Shown here in pieces: positions 51,990 through 60,453 of a DNA stretch of 64,000 bases. The first letter of the stretch is position 1. Every line of letters starts with the position of its first letter. Source of the stretch: Streptomyces tanashiensis. Its GTDB lineage: Bacteria; Actinomycetota; Actinomycetes; Streptomycetales; Streptomycetaceae. A program made the position numbers and the translations under genes. The notes below the pieces were generated by a model. The model was not told the origin of the DNA. It worked only from the letters and a program-made list of their open reading frames with translations, and searched no databases. The DNA lies in assembly GCF_014648895.1 (NCBI RefSeq), contig NZ_BMRZ01000006.1, forward strand, positions 186,001 to 250,000, given 5' to 3'.

Positions 51990-52769
51990 TCAGACGTCGA
52001 GGTCGACCACGACGGGGGCGTGGTCCGAGGCGCCCTTGCCCTTGCGCTCCTCGCGGTCCACGTAGCTGTCGGAGACCGCCTCGGCGAAGGGCTTGTTCCC
52101 GTAGACCAGGTCGATGCGCATGCCCTTGTTCTTCGGGAAGCAGAGCTGGCGGTAGTCCCAGTACGTGAAGGGGTGGTCGTACTTGAGGGGGCGCGGGACG
52201 ACGTCGGTGAGACCGGTGTCGCGGAGCCCGGCGAGCGCGGCCCGCTCCGGCTCCGTCACGTGCGTGGCGCCCTCGAAGACGCCGATGTCCCAGACGTCCT
52301 CGTCGGTCGGGGCGATGTTGTAGTCGCCGAGGACCGCGAAGGGGCGCTCCCCGGCCGCGTCCTCCGCGACGGCCGCCTTGAGCGCCTCCAGCCAGCGCAG
52401 CTTGTACGCGTAGTGGTCGTGGGCCACCTCGCGGCCGTTCGGCACGTACACCGACCAGACGCGGACCGGGCCGCAGGTCGCGGAGATCGCCCGGGGCTCC
52501 TCCGCCCCGTCGTACTCCGGGCCGCCGGGCAGGCCGGTGACCACGTCGGCGAGGCCGACCCGGGAGAGCAGGGCCACGCCGTTCCACCGCCCGGTGGCGT
52601 TCACCACCGACTCGTAGCCCAGGGCGCGCAGCTCCTCGGCGGGGAACTGCTCGGCGGTGCACTTGGTCTCCTGGATGCACAGCACGTCGGTGCCGCTGCT
52701 CTCCAGCCAGGCCAGGAGCCGGGGCAGCCGGGCGGTGATCGAATTGACGTTCCAGGTGGCGATGCGCAT
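51990..52769 (-). CDS. xthA: Exodeoxyribonuclease III / AP endonuclease
   Basis: A 259-aa exonuclease III of the endonuclease/exonuclease/phosphatase fold. The motifs are RIATWNVNSITARL, CIQETKC (metal Glu), WSVYVPNGREV, VLGDYNIAP (Asp/Asn), FTYWDYR, MRIDLVYGN and SDHAPVVVDLDV (catalytic Asp-His). It cleaves abasic sites and trims 3' ends in base-excision repair. Confidence 0.95.
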   Translation of the reverse strand: MRIATWNVNSITARLPRLLAWLESSGTDVLCIQETKCTAEQFPAEELRALGYESVVNATGRWNGVALLSRVGLADVVTGLPGGPEYDGAEEPRAISATCGPVRVWSVYVPNGREVAHDHYAYKLRWLEALKAAVAEDAAGERPFAVLGDYNIAPTDEDVWDIGVFEGATHVTEPERAALAGLRDTGLTDVVPRPLKYDHPFTYWDYRQLCFPKNKGMRIDLVYGNKPFAEAVSDSYVDREERKGKGASDHAPVVVDLDV

Positions 52770-52813
52770 GTGCGCAAGCCTACTGGCGGGGTGTGACAGT
52801 CGGCCCTCGCCGC

Positions 52814-53446
52814 TCAGAGCTCGGCGGACGCGCCGGACGCGAGGCGCTCGTGGCGGGTGCCGCCGAGCTCTCCGATCTGGCGGTCGTAGATGGGCCGGGC
52901 GAGATCGGTGAGCAGGGCGTCGTGGATGTCGTACGCCCGGCGCGGCCGGACCTCGCGCACGTAGTCGATGACCTCGGAGATCTTGTTCCAGGGCGCCATG
53001 ACGGGCAGCAGCAGGGTGTCGACCGGGTGGTCGGGCACGGTCAGCGCGTCGCCGGGGTGGAAGACGGAGCCGTCGACGAGATAGCCCACGTTGGTGATGC
53101 GCGGGATGTCCGGGTGGATCACCGCGTGCAGCTCGCCGTGGACCTGGACGTCGAAGCCGGCCGCCGTGAAGGTGTCGCCGTGCCCGACGGTGTGCACCCG
53201 TCCCGGGAAGGCCGCCGAGAGCCGGTCGGCGACGCTGCGCAGCGTCCAGATCTCGGCGGCCGCGTTCGCGTCCAGGGCGGCGCGCAGCCGGCCCTCGTCG
53301 AAGTGGTCGGGGTGCTCGTGGGTGACGAGCAGCGCGTCGGCTCCGAGGACGGCGTCCTCCTCGGTGAACATGCCGGGGTCGAGGACGAGCGTGCGGCCGT
53401 CCTTCTCCAGCCGCACGCAGGCGTGGGACTTCTTCGTCAGCTTCAC
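52814..53446 (-). CDS. MBL-fold metal-dependent hydrolase
   Basis: A 210-aa short metallo-beta-lactamase-fold protein of the UlaG-like type. It has HACVRLEKDGRTLVLDPGMF, the metal motif LLVTHEHPDHFDEGRL and a later FHPGDAL. The substrate cannot be told from sequence. It starts with GTG at 53446 and sits nine bases after the PcaD-PcaC fusion gene stop on the same strand, 44 bp ahead of xthA, so the three may be one transcript. Confidence 0.85.
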   Translation of the reverse strand: MKLTKKSHACVRLEKDGRTLVLDPGMFTEEDAVLGADALLVTHEHPDHFDEGRLRAALDANAAAEIWTLRSVADRLSAAFPGRVHTVGHGDTFTAAGFDVQVHGELHAVIHPDIPRITNVGYLVDGSVFHPGDALTVPDHPVDTLLLPVMAPWNKISEVIDYVREVRPRRAYDIHDALLTDLARPIYDRQIGELGGTRHERLASGASAEL

Positions 53447-53455
53447 GGGCCCAGG

Positions 53456-54715
53456 CTACGCCGGGGGTGTCGTCTCCTCGGCGATGGCGCGGGTGACGAC
53501 CCGCAGCGCCGTCTCCGCGGCCGGGAGGCCGCAGTACACGCCCGCGTGGAGGACGATCTCGCGGAGCTCCTCGGGGGACAGGCCGTTGCGGAGGGCGGCG
53601 CGGGTGTGGTCGGCGAGGGCTTCCCGGTGGCCTCCGGCGATGAGCGCGGTGAGCGTGACGGCGCTGCGGGTGCGCCGGTCGAGTCCCTCGCGGCTCCAGA
53701 CCTCGCCCCAGGCGTAGCGGGTGACCAGTTCCTGGAAGGCTCCGTCGGCGTCGTCGGCGAGGGCCTGGTCGACATGGGCGTCGCCGAGGACCTCGCGGCG
53801 CAGCCCGAGCCCCTTCTCGTACGGGTCGGGCCGGCCGCTCTCGGTGGGCTCGGCGGGCACGGCGGCCGGCGCGGGCACGGCGGCGGGGACGGGCGGCGCG
53901 AGCGGGGGCGGGACGGCGAGGGTGCCGCTGGCCTCCTGGGCGATGCCGGAGAAGTGCTCGGTGAGCAGGTCGGTGACGGCGGCGGGCTGTTCGACGGGGG
54001 CGAGGTGCGAGGCGCCGGGGACGACGGCGAGGCGGGCGTCGGCGATGCCGGCGACCAGGGTGCGGGCCTCGGCGGGTCCGGTGACCTGGTCCTCGGAGCC
54101 GACGAGGACGAGGGCGGGGATGCCGATGCTGCCGAGGGCCTCGCGGACGTCGAAGACGGCGAGGGCCTCGCAGGCGGCGATGTAGCAGGCGGGGTCGGTC
54201 GTCCGCACCATCTGGACGGCCCAGTCGACGATGGCGGGCTGCGCGCCGGCGAAGAGGGGCGTGAACCACTGCTCGGGGGCGGTGCGGGCCATCGGCTCCA
54301 GGCCGTTGGCCCGGACGATGACACCGCGCTGGCGGAACTCGTCGGCGGTGCCGAACCGGGGTGAGGTGGCGACCAGGGCGAGCGAGGCGACGCGGTGGGG
54401 AGCGCGGAGGGCGAGGTCGAGGCCGACGGCGCCGCCGAAGGAGCAGCCCGCGTATCCGAAGCGCTGGACGCCGAGCGCGTCGAGGGTGGCGAGGAGCCGG
54501 TCGCCGAGCTCGGCGACGGAGGTGAAGGGCTCCGCGGGCGCGCCCCCGTGCCCCGGGAGGTCGAAGCGGACGACCCGCCAGTCGCGGGTGAGCTCCGGTA
54601 TCTGCCGGTCCCACATGTGGAAGGTCGTGCCGAGGGACGGTCCCAGGACCAGGACCGGAGCGTCGTCTCGCCCGTCGACGCGGTACTGCAGGGTTTCAGC
54701 GTTCGTCTCACTCAC
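53456..54715 (-). CDS. pcaL: 3-oxoadipate enol-lactonase / 4-carboxymuconolactone decarboxylase fusion
   Basis: A 419-aa two-domain protein. Residues about 1-255 are an alpha/beta hydrolase (PcaD) with DLPGHGGA, the nucleophile elbow GCSFGG and GASHLAPVEQP (His). Residues about 300-415 are carboxymuconolactone decarboxylase (PcaC): GLGLRREVLGDAHVDQAL, RTRSAVTLTALIAGGHREAL, LREIVLHAGVYCGLPAA. The linker is Pro/Ala/Val-rich. It performs two consecutive protocatechuate-branch steps, giving beta-ketoadipate. No other pca genes are nearby, so it may be a second copy or act on another lactone. GTG start. Confidence 0.88.
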   Translation of the reverse strand: MSETNAETLQYRVDGRDDAPVLVLGPSLGTTFHMWDRQIPELTRDWRVVRFDLPGHGGAPAEPFTSVAELGDRLLATLDALGVQRFGYAGCSFGGAVGLDLALRAPHRVASLALVATSPRFGTADEFRQRGVIVRANGLEPMARTAPEQWFTPLFAGAQPAIVDWAVQMVRTTDPACYIAACEALAVFDVREALGSIGIPALVLVGSEDQVTGPAEARTLVAGIADARLAVVPGASHLAPVEQPAAVTDLLTEHFSGIAQEASGTLAVPPPLAPPVPAAVPAPAAVPAEPTESGRPDPYEKGLGLRREVLGDAHVDQALADDADGAFQELVTRYAWGEVWSREGLDRRTRSAVTLTALIAGGHREALADHTRAALRNGLSPEELREIVLHAGVYCGLPAAETALRVVTRAIAEETTPPA

Positions 54716-54776
54716 CCGCCCACGCTCCCACATCCCGGATCGCGTCAGGGGTGGGGGGCGAGGGTGCATCACCACG

Positions 54777-54847
54777 AGGCGCCACCTGGCACCGATCGAC
54801 ACAGGTTGGCACCACAATGGACTTGCGATGGCGCCATTCTGATGCCA
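54777..54847 (+). promoter_or_regulatory. Phased array of five TGGCNCCA-type boxes
   Basis: Boxes AGGCGCCA (54777), TGGCACCG (54787), TGGCACCA (54807), TGGCGCCA (54829) and TGATGCCA (54840, the inverted TGGCATCA) start 10, 20, 22 and 11 bp apart. All intervals are close to whole helical turns, so the boxes lie on one face of the DNA. The array ends 12 bp before the ATG of the ribbon-helix-helix gene and lies downstream of the divergent pcaL start. Three more copies occur inside that gene (55109, 55121, 55130). Confidence 0.6.
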
Positions 54848-54858
54848 CTCTCTTCCTC

Positions 54859-55326
54859 ATGGACCTGACCCCGCACATCGAACAGCTCCGCCGTGAACTC
54901 GCGGCCGCCGGCGAGATCGGCGGGGACGACACGCGCGCGCTGGCCGAGCGGCTGGCCGCCCCCCTGGAGTCGGCCGCCCGGCTGACCCTGCTGGACGCAC
55001 TGTCCGCCGCCTCGGACGCGATCACCCGCGACCTGGCGCCGGGATCGGTGCACATGCGCCTGCGGGGGCTGGACCCCGAGTTCGTGGTGACAGCACCGCC
55101 CCTGCCGATGGCGCCACCCATGGCGCCAATGGCACCACGGGTGGCCGACGGCGAGGAGGCCGGCGGCACGGCCAGGATCAACTTCCGGCTCCCGGCCCCC
55201 CTCAAGGCCCGCGTCGAGGACGCGGCCACCCAGGAGGCCCTGTCGGTCAACGCCTGGCTCGTACGGGCGGTGGCCATCGCCCTGGAGCCGAACGGACCGG
55301 CCGAACCCGCCGCCGACGCCGCCTGA
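54859..55326 (+). CDS. Ribbon-helix-helix (Arc/HicB-like) regulator
   Basis: A 155-aa protein. The C-terminal ARINFRLPAPLKARVEDAATQEALSVNAWLVRAVAIAL (about 108-145) is a clear Arc/HicB-type ribbon-helix-helix DNA-binding domain. The N-terminal 85 residues (helical: PHIEQLRRELAAAGE, ALAERLAAPLESAARLTLLDALSAASDAITRDLAPGS) are a separate domain I know only from Streptomyces homologues. A Met/Ala/Pro linker is encoded by three TGGCNCCA boxes. In homologues, from memory, a DUF4097 gene often follows; here an MMPL exporter does. No HicA toxin is present. It is probably an autoregulator of the upstream array. Confidence 0.75.
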   Translation: MDLTPHIEQLRRELAAAGEIGGDDTRALAERLAAPLESAARLTLLDALSAASDAITRDLAPGSVHMRLRGLDPEFVVTAPPLPMAPPMAPMAPRVADGEEAGGTARINFRLPAPLKARVEDAATQEALSVNAWLVRAVAIALEPNGPAEPAADAA

Positions 55327-55419
55327 CCGGGGCGGATCCACCCCGGTCGCGACCACCGGCCCCAGGGCCCCCGCACGACCCTCACGAAGACTCCACACCC
55401 GATCCGTCTCCGGGTGCCT

Positions 55420-55445
55420 CCGGCATGCCGCCGGCGGCATGCCGG
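55420..55445. promoter_or_regulatory. Perfect 26-bp palindrome upstream of the MMPL gene
   Basis: The half CCGGCATGCCGCC is followed immediately by its exact reverse complement, with GGCATGCC in each arm. It ends 25 bases before the MMPL GTG and 94 bp after the RHH gene stop. It could be an operator, a terminator of the RHH gene, or an attenuating hairpin in the MMPL leader. Confidence 0.55.
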
Positions 55446-55469
55446 CCCTACCGACAGGACTCCTCCACC

Positions 55470-57707
55470 GTGGCCACCTTCCTCTCCCGACTGGGCCGCT
55501 TCGCCTTCCGAAGGCGGGGCCTGGTCGTCGTCCTCTGGCTCCTGGCCTTCTTCGGCGCGGGCTTCGCGGCCTCCACCGCCGCCGCCCCGCCCGCCGACAC
55601 CTTCTCGATGCCGGGCACGGAGTCGCAGAAGGCGTTCGACCTCCTCCAGGAGAAGTTCCCCGACGCCCGCGCGGACGGCGCCGCCGCCCGCGTCGTCGTC
55701 CGCGCACCCGGCGCCGAGAAGATCACCTCCCCCGCCCGCAAGGCCCAGGTCGAGCGGCTCGTCGCCGACCTGGCCAAGGCGCCCCAGGTCGCCGTCGTGG
55801 CCGACCCCTTCGTGACGAACGCCGTGAGCGGCGACCGTACGACCGTCTACGCCTACGTCACGTACAAGGCGAAGGCCACCGAGCTGACCGACGCGGCGCA
55901 CGACGGCCTCGCAGGCGCGATGGAGCGGGCCAGGGACGCGGGCCTCGCCGTCGAGGCGGGCGGCGACGCCGTCGAGATCGAGCAGGCGATGAGCGGCACG
56001 GGCGAGAAGCTGGGCATCCTCGTCTCCGCCGTCGTCCTGCTCCTCACCTTCGGATCCCTGATCGCCGCCGGAATGCCGCTGCTCACGGCCATGATCGGCG
56101 TCGGCATCGGCATCAGCGCCATCACCGCGCTCGGCAGCACGCTCGGCCTGTCCTCCACCACCTCGACGCTCGCGATGATGATCGGCCTCGCCGTCGGCAT
56201 CGACTACGCCCTGTTCATCGTCTCCCGCTACCGCTCCGAGATCGCCGAGGGACGCGAACGCGCGGACGCCGCCTCGCTGGCCGTGGGCACCGCGGGCTCG
56301 GCCGTCGTCTTCGCCGGTCTCACCGTGATCATCGCCCTGGCGGGGCTCGCGGTGGTCGACGTCCCGATGCTCACCAAGATGGGCCTCACCGCGGCCGGCA
56401 CCGTCGCCGTGGCCGTCCTCGTCGCGATCACGTTCGTGCCCGCGCTGCTCGGCTTCGCCCCCGTCAGGGTGCTCGCCCGCCGCGACCGCAAGCAGTACAC
56501 CGGCAAGCCGCTGTCCCCGCGGCAGCAGCGCAAGGCCGACAAGCGCGCGGCCCGCAGCAAGCCCAACCTCGGCGCCCGCTGGGCCGGATTCGTCCTGCGC
56601 CGGCCCGTCGCCGTCCTCCTCCTCGGCGTCCTGGGCCTGGGCGCCGCCGCCGTACCCGCCGCGAGCCTCGAACTGGGCCTGCCGGGCGAGGGCTCGATGG
56701 CCCCGCACACCACCCAGCGCAAGGCGTACGACATGCTGTCCGGCTCCTTCGGTCCCGGCTTCAACGGGCCGCTGACGGTCACCGTCGAGGCGAAGGACGC
56801 GAAGCGGGCGGCCGAGGCGGTCCGCACGACCCTGGAAGGGGTCCGCGGAGTCGCGAGCGTCTCCCCCGCGACCACCAACCCGTCGAACGACACCGCCGTC
56901 GTCACCGTCGTCCCCGCCACCGGCCCCACGGACACCAGGACCGAGGACCTGGTGCGCTCCCTGCGCGCGACGGCCGACGGGACCGAGAAGCGGACCGGCG
57001 CCACCGAGATCCTGGTCGCCGGCCAGACCGCGATGTTCATCGACTTCTCGCAGACCCTGGACGACGCGCTGCTCCCCTACCTCGCCCTGGTCGTCGGCCT
57101 GGCCTTCCTCCTGCTGATGCTGGTCTTCCGCTCCGTGCTCGTCCCCCTCAAGGCGGCCCTCGGCTTCCTCCTGTCCGTGAGCGCCGCCCTCGGTGCCGTC
57201 GTCGCCGTGTTCCAGTGGGGCTGGCTCGCCGACCTCTTCGGCGTCGACCAGCCGGGCCCGGTCATGAGCACCCTTCCCATCTTCATGATCGGCGTCGTGT
57301 TCGGCCTCGCGATGGACTACGAGGTCTTCCTGGTGTCCCGGATGCGTGAGGCGTACGTCCACGGCGCCCGCCCCGCCGAGGCGGTCGCCACCGGCTTCCG
57401 GTACGGCGGCCGGGTCGTCAGCGCCGCCGCGATCATCATGACCAGCGTCTTCTCCGGCTTCATCGTGGAGGACAACGACTTCGTCAAGATGATCGGCTTC
57501 GGCCTCGCCGCCGCCGTCCTCTTCGACGCCTTCGTCGTCCGCATGACCCTCGTGCCCGCCCTGTTCGCCCTGCTCGGCAGGTCCGCCTGGTGGCTGCCGA
57601 AGTGGCTCGACCGGATCCTGCCGAACATCGACGTGGAGGGCGAGCAGCTGACGCGGCCGGGGATCCCCTCGGGGCACCCCGCGCGGGAGAACCACCTCGT
57701 GGGCTGA
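55470..57707 (+). CDS. MMPL/RND-family membrane transporter
   Basis: A 745-aa protein with two homologous halves of about six membrane helices and large extracellular loops. The MMPL domains include MIGLAVGIDYALFIVSRYRSEIAEG in the first half and MIGVVFGLAMDYEVFLVSRMREAYVHG in the second, with the proton-relay Asp-Tyr pairs. It exports lipids or lipophilic metabolites using the proton gradient. The GTG at 55470 gives the typical cytoplasmic N-terminus; upstream in-frame codons run through the palindrome. It may be controlled by the neighbouring RHH protein. Confidence 0.9.
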   Translation: MATFLSRLGRFAFRRRGLVVVLWLLAFFGAGFAASTAAAPPADTFSMPGTESQKAFDLLQEKFPDARADGAAARVVVRAPGAEKITSPARKAQVERLVADLAKAPQVAVVADPFVTNAVSGDRTTVYAYVTYKAKATELTDAAHDGLAGAMERARDAGLAVEAGGDAVEIEQAMSGTGEKLGILVSAVVLLLTFGSLIAAGMPLLTAMIGVGIGISAITALGSTLGLSSTTSTLAMMIGLAVGIDYALFIVSRYRSEIAEGRERADAASLAVGTAGSAVVFAGLTVIIALAGLAVVDVPMLTKMGLTAAGTVAVAVLVAITFVPALLGFAPVRVLARRDRKQYTGKPLSPRQQRKADKRAARSKPNLGARWAGFVLRRPVAVLLLGVLGLGAAAVPAASLELGLPGEGSMAPHTTQRKAYDMLSGSFGPGFNGPLTVTVEAKDAKRAAEAVRTTLEGVRGVASVSPATTNPSNDTAVVTVVPATGPTDTRTEDLVRSLRATADGTEKRTGATEILVAGQTAMFIDFSQTLDDALLPYLALVVGLAFLLLMLVFRSVLVPLKAALGFLLSVSAALGAVVAVFQWGWLADLFGVDQPGPVMSTLPIFMIGVVFGLAMDYEVFLVSRMREAYVHGARPAEAVATGFRYGGRVVSAAAIIMTSVFSGFIVEDNDFVKMIGFGLAAAVLFDAFVVRMTLVPALFALLGRSAWWLPKWLDRILPNIDVEGEQLTRPGIPSGHPARENHLVG

Positions 57708-57717
57708 CCGCCGGAGG

Positions 57718-58551
57718 TCACTCCCGGTCCGTGCCGAGATACCGGTCGAGCGGGGGCTCCTGGGCCAGGACCGCGCCGATGGTGAAGGCGAAGGTGAGCG
57801 AGGCGCAGACCACGATCAGCCAGGACAGCATGGTCAGGACCAGGCCAAGCGAGCCGTACTCGGCCAGGGCACGGTCGAGGGCGGTCGGCATGTAGAGATG
57901 CGCCGTGATGCCGAGGACGGTCGAGGCCGTGCCCGCCAGCAGGGCGCCCGGCAGGAGGGGCAGCCAGGGCACCCGCTTGACGAGCAGCAGGTGCTGGGTC
58001 CACAGCCACACCCCCGTGCTGACCAGGAAGTACAGCGGCAGGCCCAGCCAGGCCCCCGCCCCGAAGCCGTCGCGGATGGGGGCCTGGAGGAACACCAGGA
58101 GGACCAGCGCGAGCAGCCACACGGTCCACCGCCAGGCCGCGATCCGGGTCCCCGCCTTGGGAAGGCCCCAGGCCCGCTCGCACACCCTGGCCATGGCGCG
58201 GCTGAAGCTCGTGGCCGAGATCAGGGCGACGATGGCACCCACGATGCCGGTGGTCTCGCGCAGTCCACCGGCGTCACCGCCGTTCAGGACCTGCTGAAGT
58301 TCCTGGTCCGCGGCGCCCCGCAGGCCGAACATGGCACGGAGCGACTCGCGCAGCTGGTCGCGCGCGCTGCTCGGGGCGAAGGCGGCGACGGCGAAGAGGA
58401 GGGGCACGGCGGCCAGGAAGGCCTGGGCCGCGAGCCGTGTCCCGGAGTCCAGCAGGTTCCCGCTGACCAGCCTGCTGGTCAGTTCCGTGAGAACGGGAAA
58501 ACGCTTCTCGGCTCCGGTCCGGATGCGCCGCACCCGGGTCGCCCACGACAT
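57718..58551 (-). CDS. YihY/BrkB-family membrane protein
   Basis: A 277-aa protein with six membrane helices. The family pattern SGTRLAAQAFLAAVPLLFAVAAFAP, VGAIVALISATSFSRAMARVCERAWG and LYMPTALDRALAEYGSLGLVLTMLSWLIVV is visible. The biochemical role of YihY proteins is not established. The ATG at 58551 has GGGAGG upstream and is preferred over the GTG at 58605. It is convergent with the MMPL gene with a 10-bp gap. Confidence 0.85.
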   Translation of the reverse strand: MSWATRVRRIRTGAEKRFPVLTELTSRLVSGNLLDSGTRLAAQAFLAAVPLLFAVAAFAPSSARDQLRESLRAMFGLRGAADQELQQVLNGGDAGGLRETTGIVGAIVALISATSFSRAMARVCERAWGLPKAGTRIAAWRWTVWLLALVLLVFLQAPIRDGFGAGAWLGLPLYFLVSTGVWLWTQHLLLVKRVPWLPLLPGALLAGTASTVLGITAHLYMPTALDRALAEYGSLGLVLTMLSWLIVVCASLTFAFTIGAVLAQEPPLDRYLGTDRE

Positions 58552-58645
58552 CCCGCCTCCCGACCCCGCCCGGCCCGTCCCGCCATTGGACGTGAAGCCG
58601 GGCACGCGCGCGAGCCGGGCGGTTCCTTCGGGGGAACCCGGGGCG

Positions 58646-59224
58646 TCAGGGGCTCGTCGTCGAGACCGCGTACACGCGGGGGAAGGCGGGGTCCGTGAGG
58701 TCGACGGTGATGTCGGTGCGCGGGCGCGGCTCCTCCCGGGTGACGGTGGTGCCCGCCCAGGTCATGCCGTCGGCGAAGGTCCAGCCGGCGATGTCGGCGT
58801 CCCGCTCGCCGACGGTGATCCGGCCCGGCGTGAGCGCCGAGCGGGAGGTCCCGGACTCGGCGAGGAAGGCGTCGAGTCCGCCGGCGTTCGTCGTGAACTG
58901 GACGTACAGCCGGCTGGTCTTCCAGTTGCTGGTCTCGTAGTAGGCGACGCCCCAGGCCCCCGCGGGGACCGGGACCTCGAAGACCCGGCGCTTCATCAGC
59001 GAGGGCCAGTTGTCCTGGAGGCCGGCCGCCGAGGACTCGCGCTCCTTGTCCCGGCCGCTGTCGCGGCTCTGGCCGGCGGAGATGACGAGGTAGCCGGCCG
59101 GGATGCCGACGAGGAGCACGATGATGACCGCCGTCAGCCAGCGGCGGCGGATCATGTGCCGGCGGTCCTCGGGCAGCTTCTCCCGCGGGGTGCGGGGCGG
59201 GGCGGACTGGTGGGGCAGGGTCAT
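58646..59224 (-). CDS. Membrane-anchored hypothetical protein coupled to the ROK kinase
   Basis: A 192-aa protein with a cytoplasmic N-terminus, one membrane helix near residues 29-51 (WLTAVIIVLLVGIPAGYLVISAG) and an extracellular domain (FEVPVPAGAWGVAYYETSNWKTSRLYVQFTTNAGGLDAFLAESG) that looks beta-rich. No family was recognised. Its ATG overlaps the ROK kinase stop (ATGA), so it is translated with that gene and probably belongs functionally to the sugar operon. Confidence 0.75.
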   Translation of the reverse strand: MTLPHQSAPPRTPREKLPEDRRHMIRRRWLTAVIIVLLVGIPAGYLVISAGQSRDSGRDKERESSAAGLQDNWPSLMKRRVFEVPVPAGAWGVAYYETSNWKTSRLYVQFTTNAGGLDAFLAESGTSRSALTPGRITVGERDADIAGWTFADGMTWAGTTVTREEPRPRTDITVDLTDPAFPRVYAVSTTSP

Positions 59225-60396
59225 GAAGGCGGGTCCTCGGGGGTGCGTGCGGCCCGGCCCGAGGTCCCGTTGCGCAGGGCCTGGGCGTAGCGCTCGTACC
59301 GTTCGTACCGCTCGACGCGGCGCCGGTTGGCGCGGCGGAAGCGGCGGGCGACGAGCCGGGCGAGGTCGGCGGCGCCGACCATCCCGGCCTCGGGGCCGAG
59401 CTGGGCGCGGGTGATGCGGGCCTCGGGACGGTAGCCGCGGCCGGTGAGGTGGCGGCGGAAGGCGTCCCTCGCGGGGCCGATGAGCAGGTCGTCGGCGGCG
59501 GAGACGCCTCCGCCGATGACGAAGCAGGAGGGGTCGAGGGCGGCGGCGAGGTTGGCGATGCCGACGCCGAGCCACTGGCCGATGTCCTGGAGCAGCTCCA
59601 CGCACATGGCGTCGCCCTCGCGGGCGAGCTCGGTGATGAGGGGGCCGGTGATCTCGGGAATGTTCCCCTTGACCCGCTCGATGATCTCGTACGCGACCGG
59701 GGAGTCGGCCGCGGCGAGCTCGCGGGCCTCGCGGACCAGCGCGTTCCCGGAGCTGTACTGCTCCCAGCAGCCGCGGTTGCCGCAGGGGCAGCGGTGGCCG
59801 CCGGGGACGACCTGCATGTGGCCGAACTCTCCGGCGACGCCGTACTTGCCCCGCTTGACCTGGCCGTCCTCCAGGATGGCGCCGCCGATGCCGGTGCCGA
59901 GGGTGATCATGACGAGGTGGTCCTCGCCGCGTCCGGCGCCGAAGCGCCACTCGGCCCACGCGGCGGTGTTGGCGTCGTTGTCGACCATGACGGGGACGGC
60001 GAGGCGGCCCTGGAGGGCGTCGCGCAGGGGTTCGTTGCGCCAGGCGAGGTGCGGGGCGAAGAGCACCCGGGCCCGGTCGGCGTCGACCCAGCCGGCCGCG
60101 CCGATGCCGACGGCGTGCACGTCGTGCCGGTCGGAGAGGTCCAGGACCAGTTCGACGATGGTGTCCTCGACGACCTTGGGGCTCTTGGACTTGTCCGGGG
60201 TCTCCGTGCGGAGCTTCTCCAGGATGTTGCCGTCGGCGTCGACGACGCCGGCCATCACCTTCGTACCGCCGATGTCGATGCCGACGGTCGGCACCCGGGG
60301 CGCCGTCAGGTGGGAGCGGCGCTCCCGGGTCCCGACGGTCCGCAGCACGGTCCCGCGGGCGGCTCCCCGGTGGGCGAGGTCACGGTAGGTACTCAT
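59221..60396 (-). CDS. ROK-family sugar kinase (glucokinase-like)
   Basis: A 391-aa ROK kinase. It has the ATP/phosphate motif VGIDIGGTKVMAGV, the sugar-binding DNDANTAAWAEWRFGAG, GTGIGGAI, GEFGHM and the zinc motif CPCGNRGCWEQ. Unlike ROK repressors it has no helix-turn-helix; instead a 38-residue extension precedes the kinase fold. The C-terminal tail is Arg/Tyr-rich (RYERYERYAQ). It should phosphorylate the sugar brought in by the ABC importer encoded just upstream. ATG start with GGAG four bases away. Confidence 0.9.
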   Translation of the reverse strand: MSTYRDLAHRGAARGTVLRTVGTRERRSHLTAPRVPTVGIDIGGTKVMAGVVDADGNILEKLRTETPDKSKSPKVVEDTIVELVLDLSDRHDVHAVGIGAAGWVDADRARVLFAPHLAWRNEPLRDALQGRLAVPVMVDNDANTAAWAEWRFGAGRGEDHLVMITLGTGIGGAILEDGQVKRGKYGVAGEFGHMQVVPGGHRCPCGNRGCWEQYSSGNALVREARELAAADSPVAYEIIERVKGNIPEITGPLITELAREGDAMCVELLQDIGQWLGVGIANLAAALDPSCFVIGGGVSAADDLLIGPARDAFRRHLTGRGYRPEARITRAQLGPEAGMVGAADLARLVARRFRRANRRRVERYERYERYAQALRNGTSGRAARTPEDPPS

Positions 60397-60453
60397 CGGC
60401 TCCGATTCTGCCAGGTGGGGTGTGAAGGGGCCGTCATGTCGCGGAGGGGCCGG

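Noticed and set aside
54708..57695. Long minus-strand open frame (995 codons)
   Set aside because: Antisense to the RHH and MMPL genes; His/Asp/Gly-rich shadow translation with no domain.
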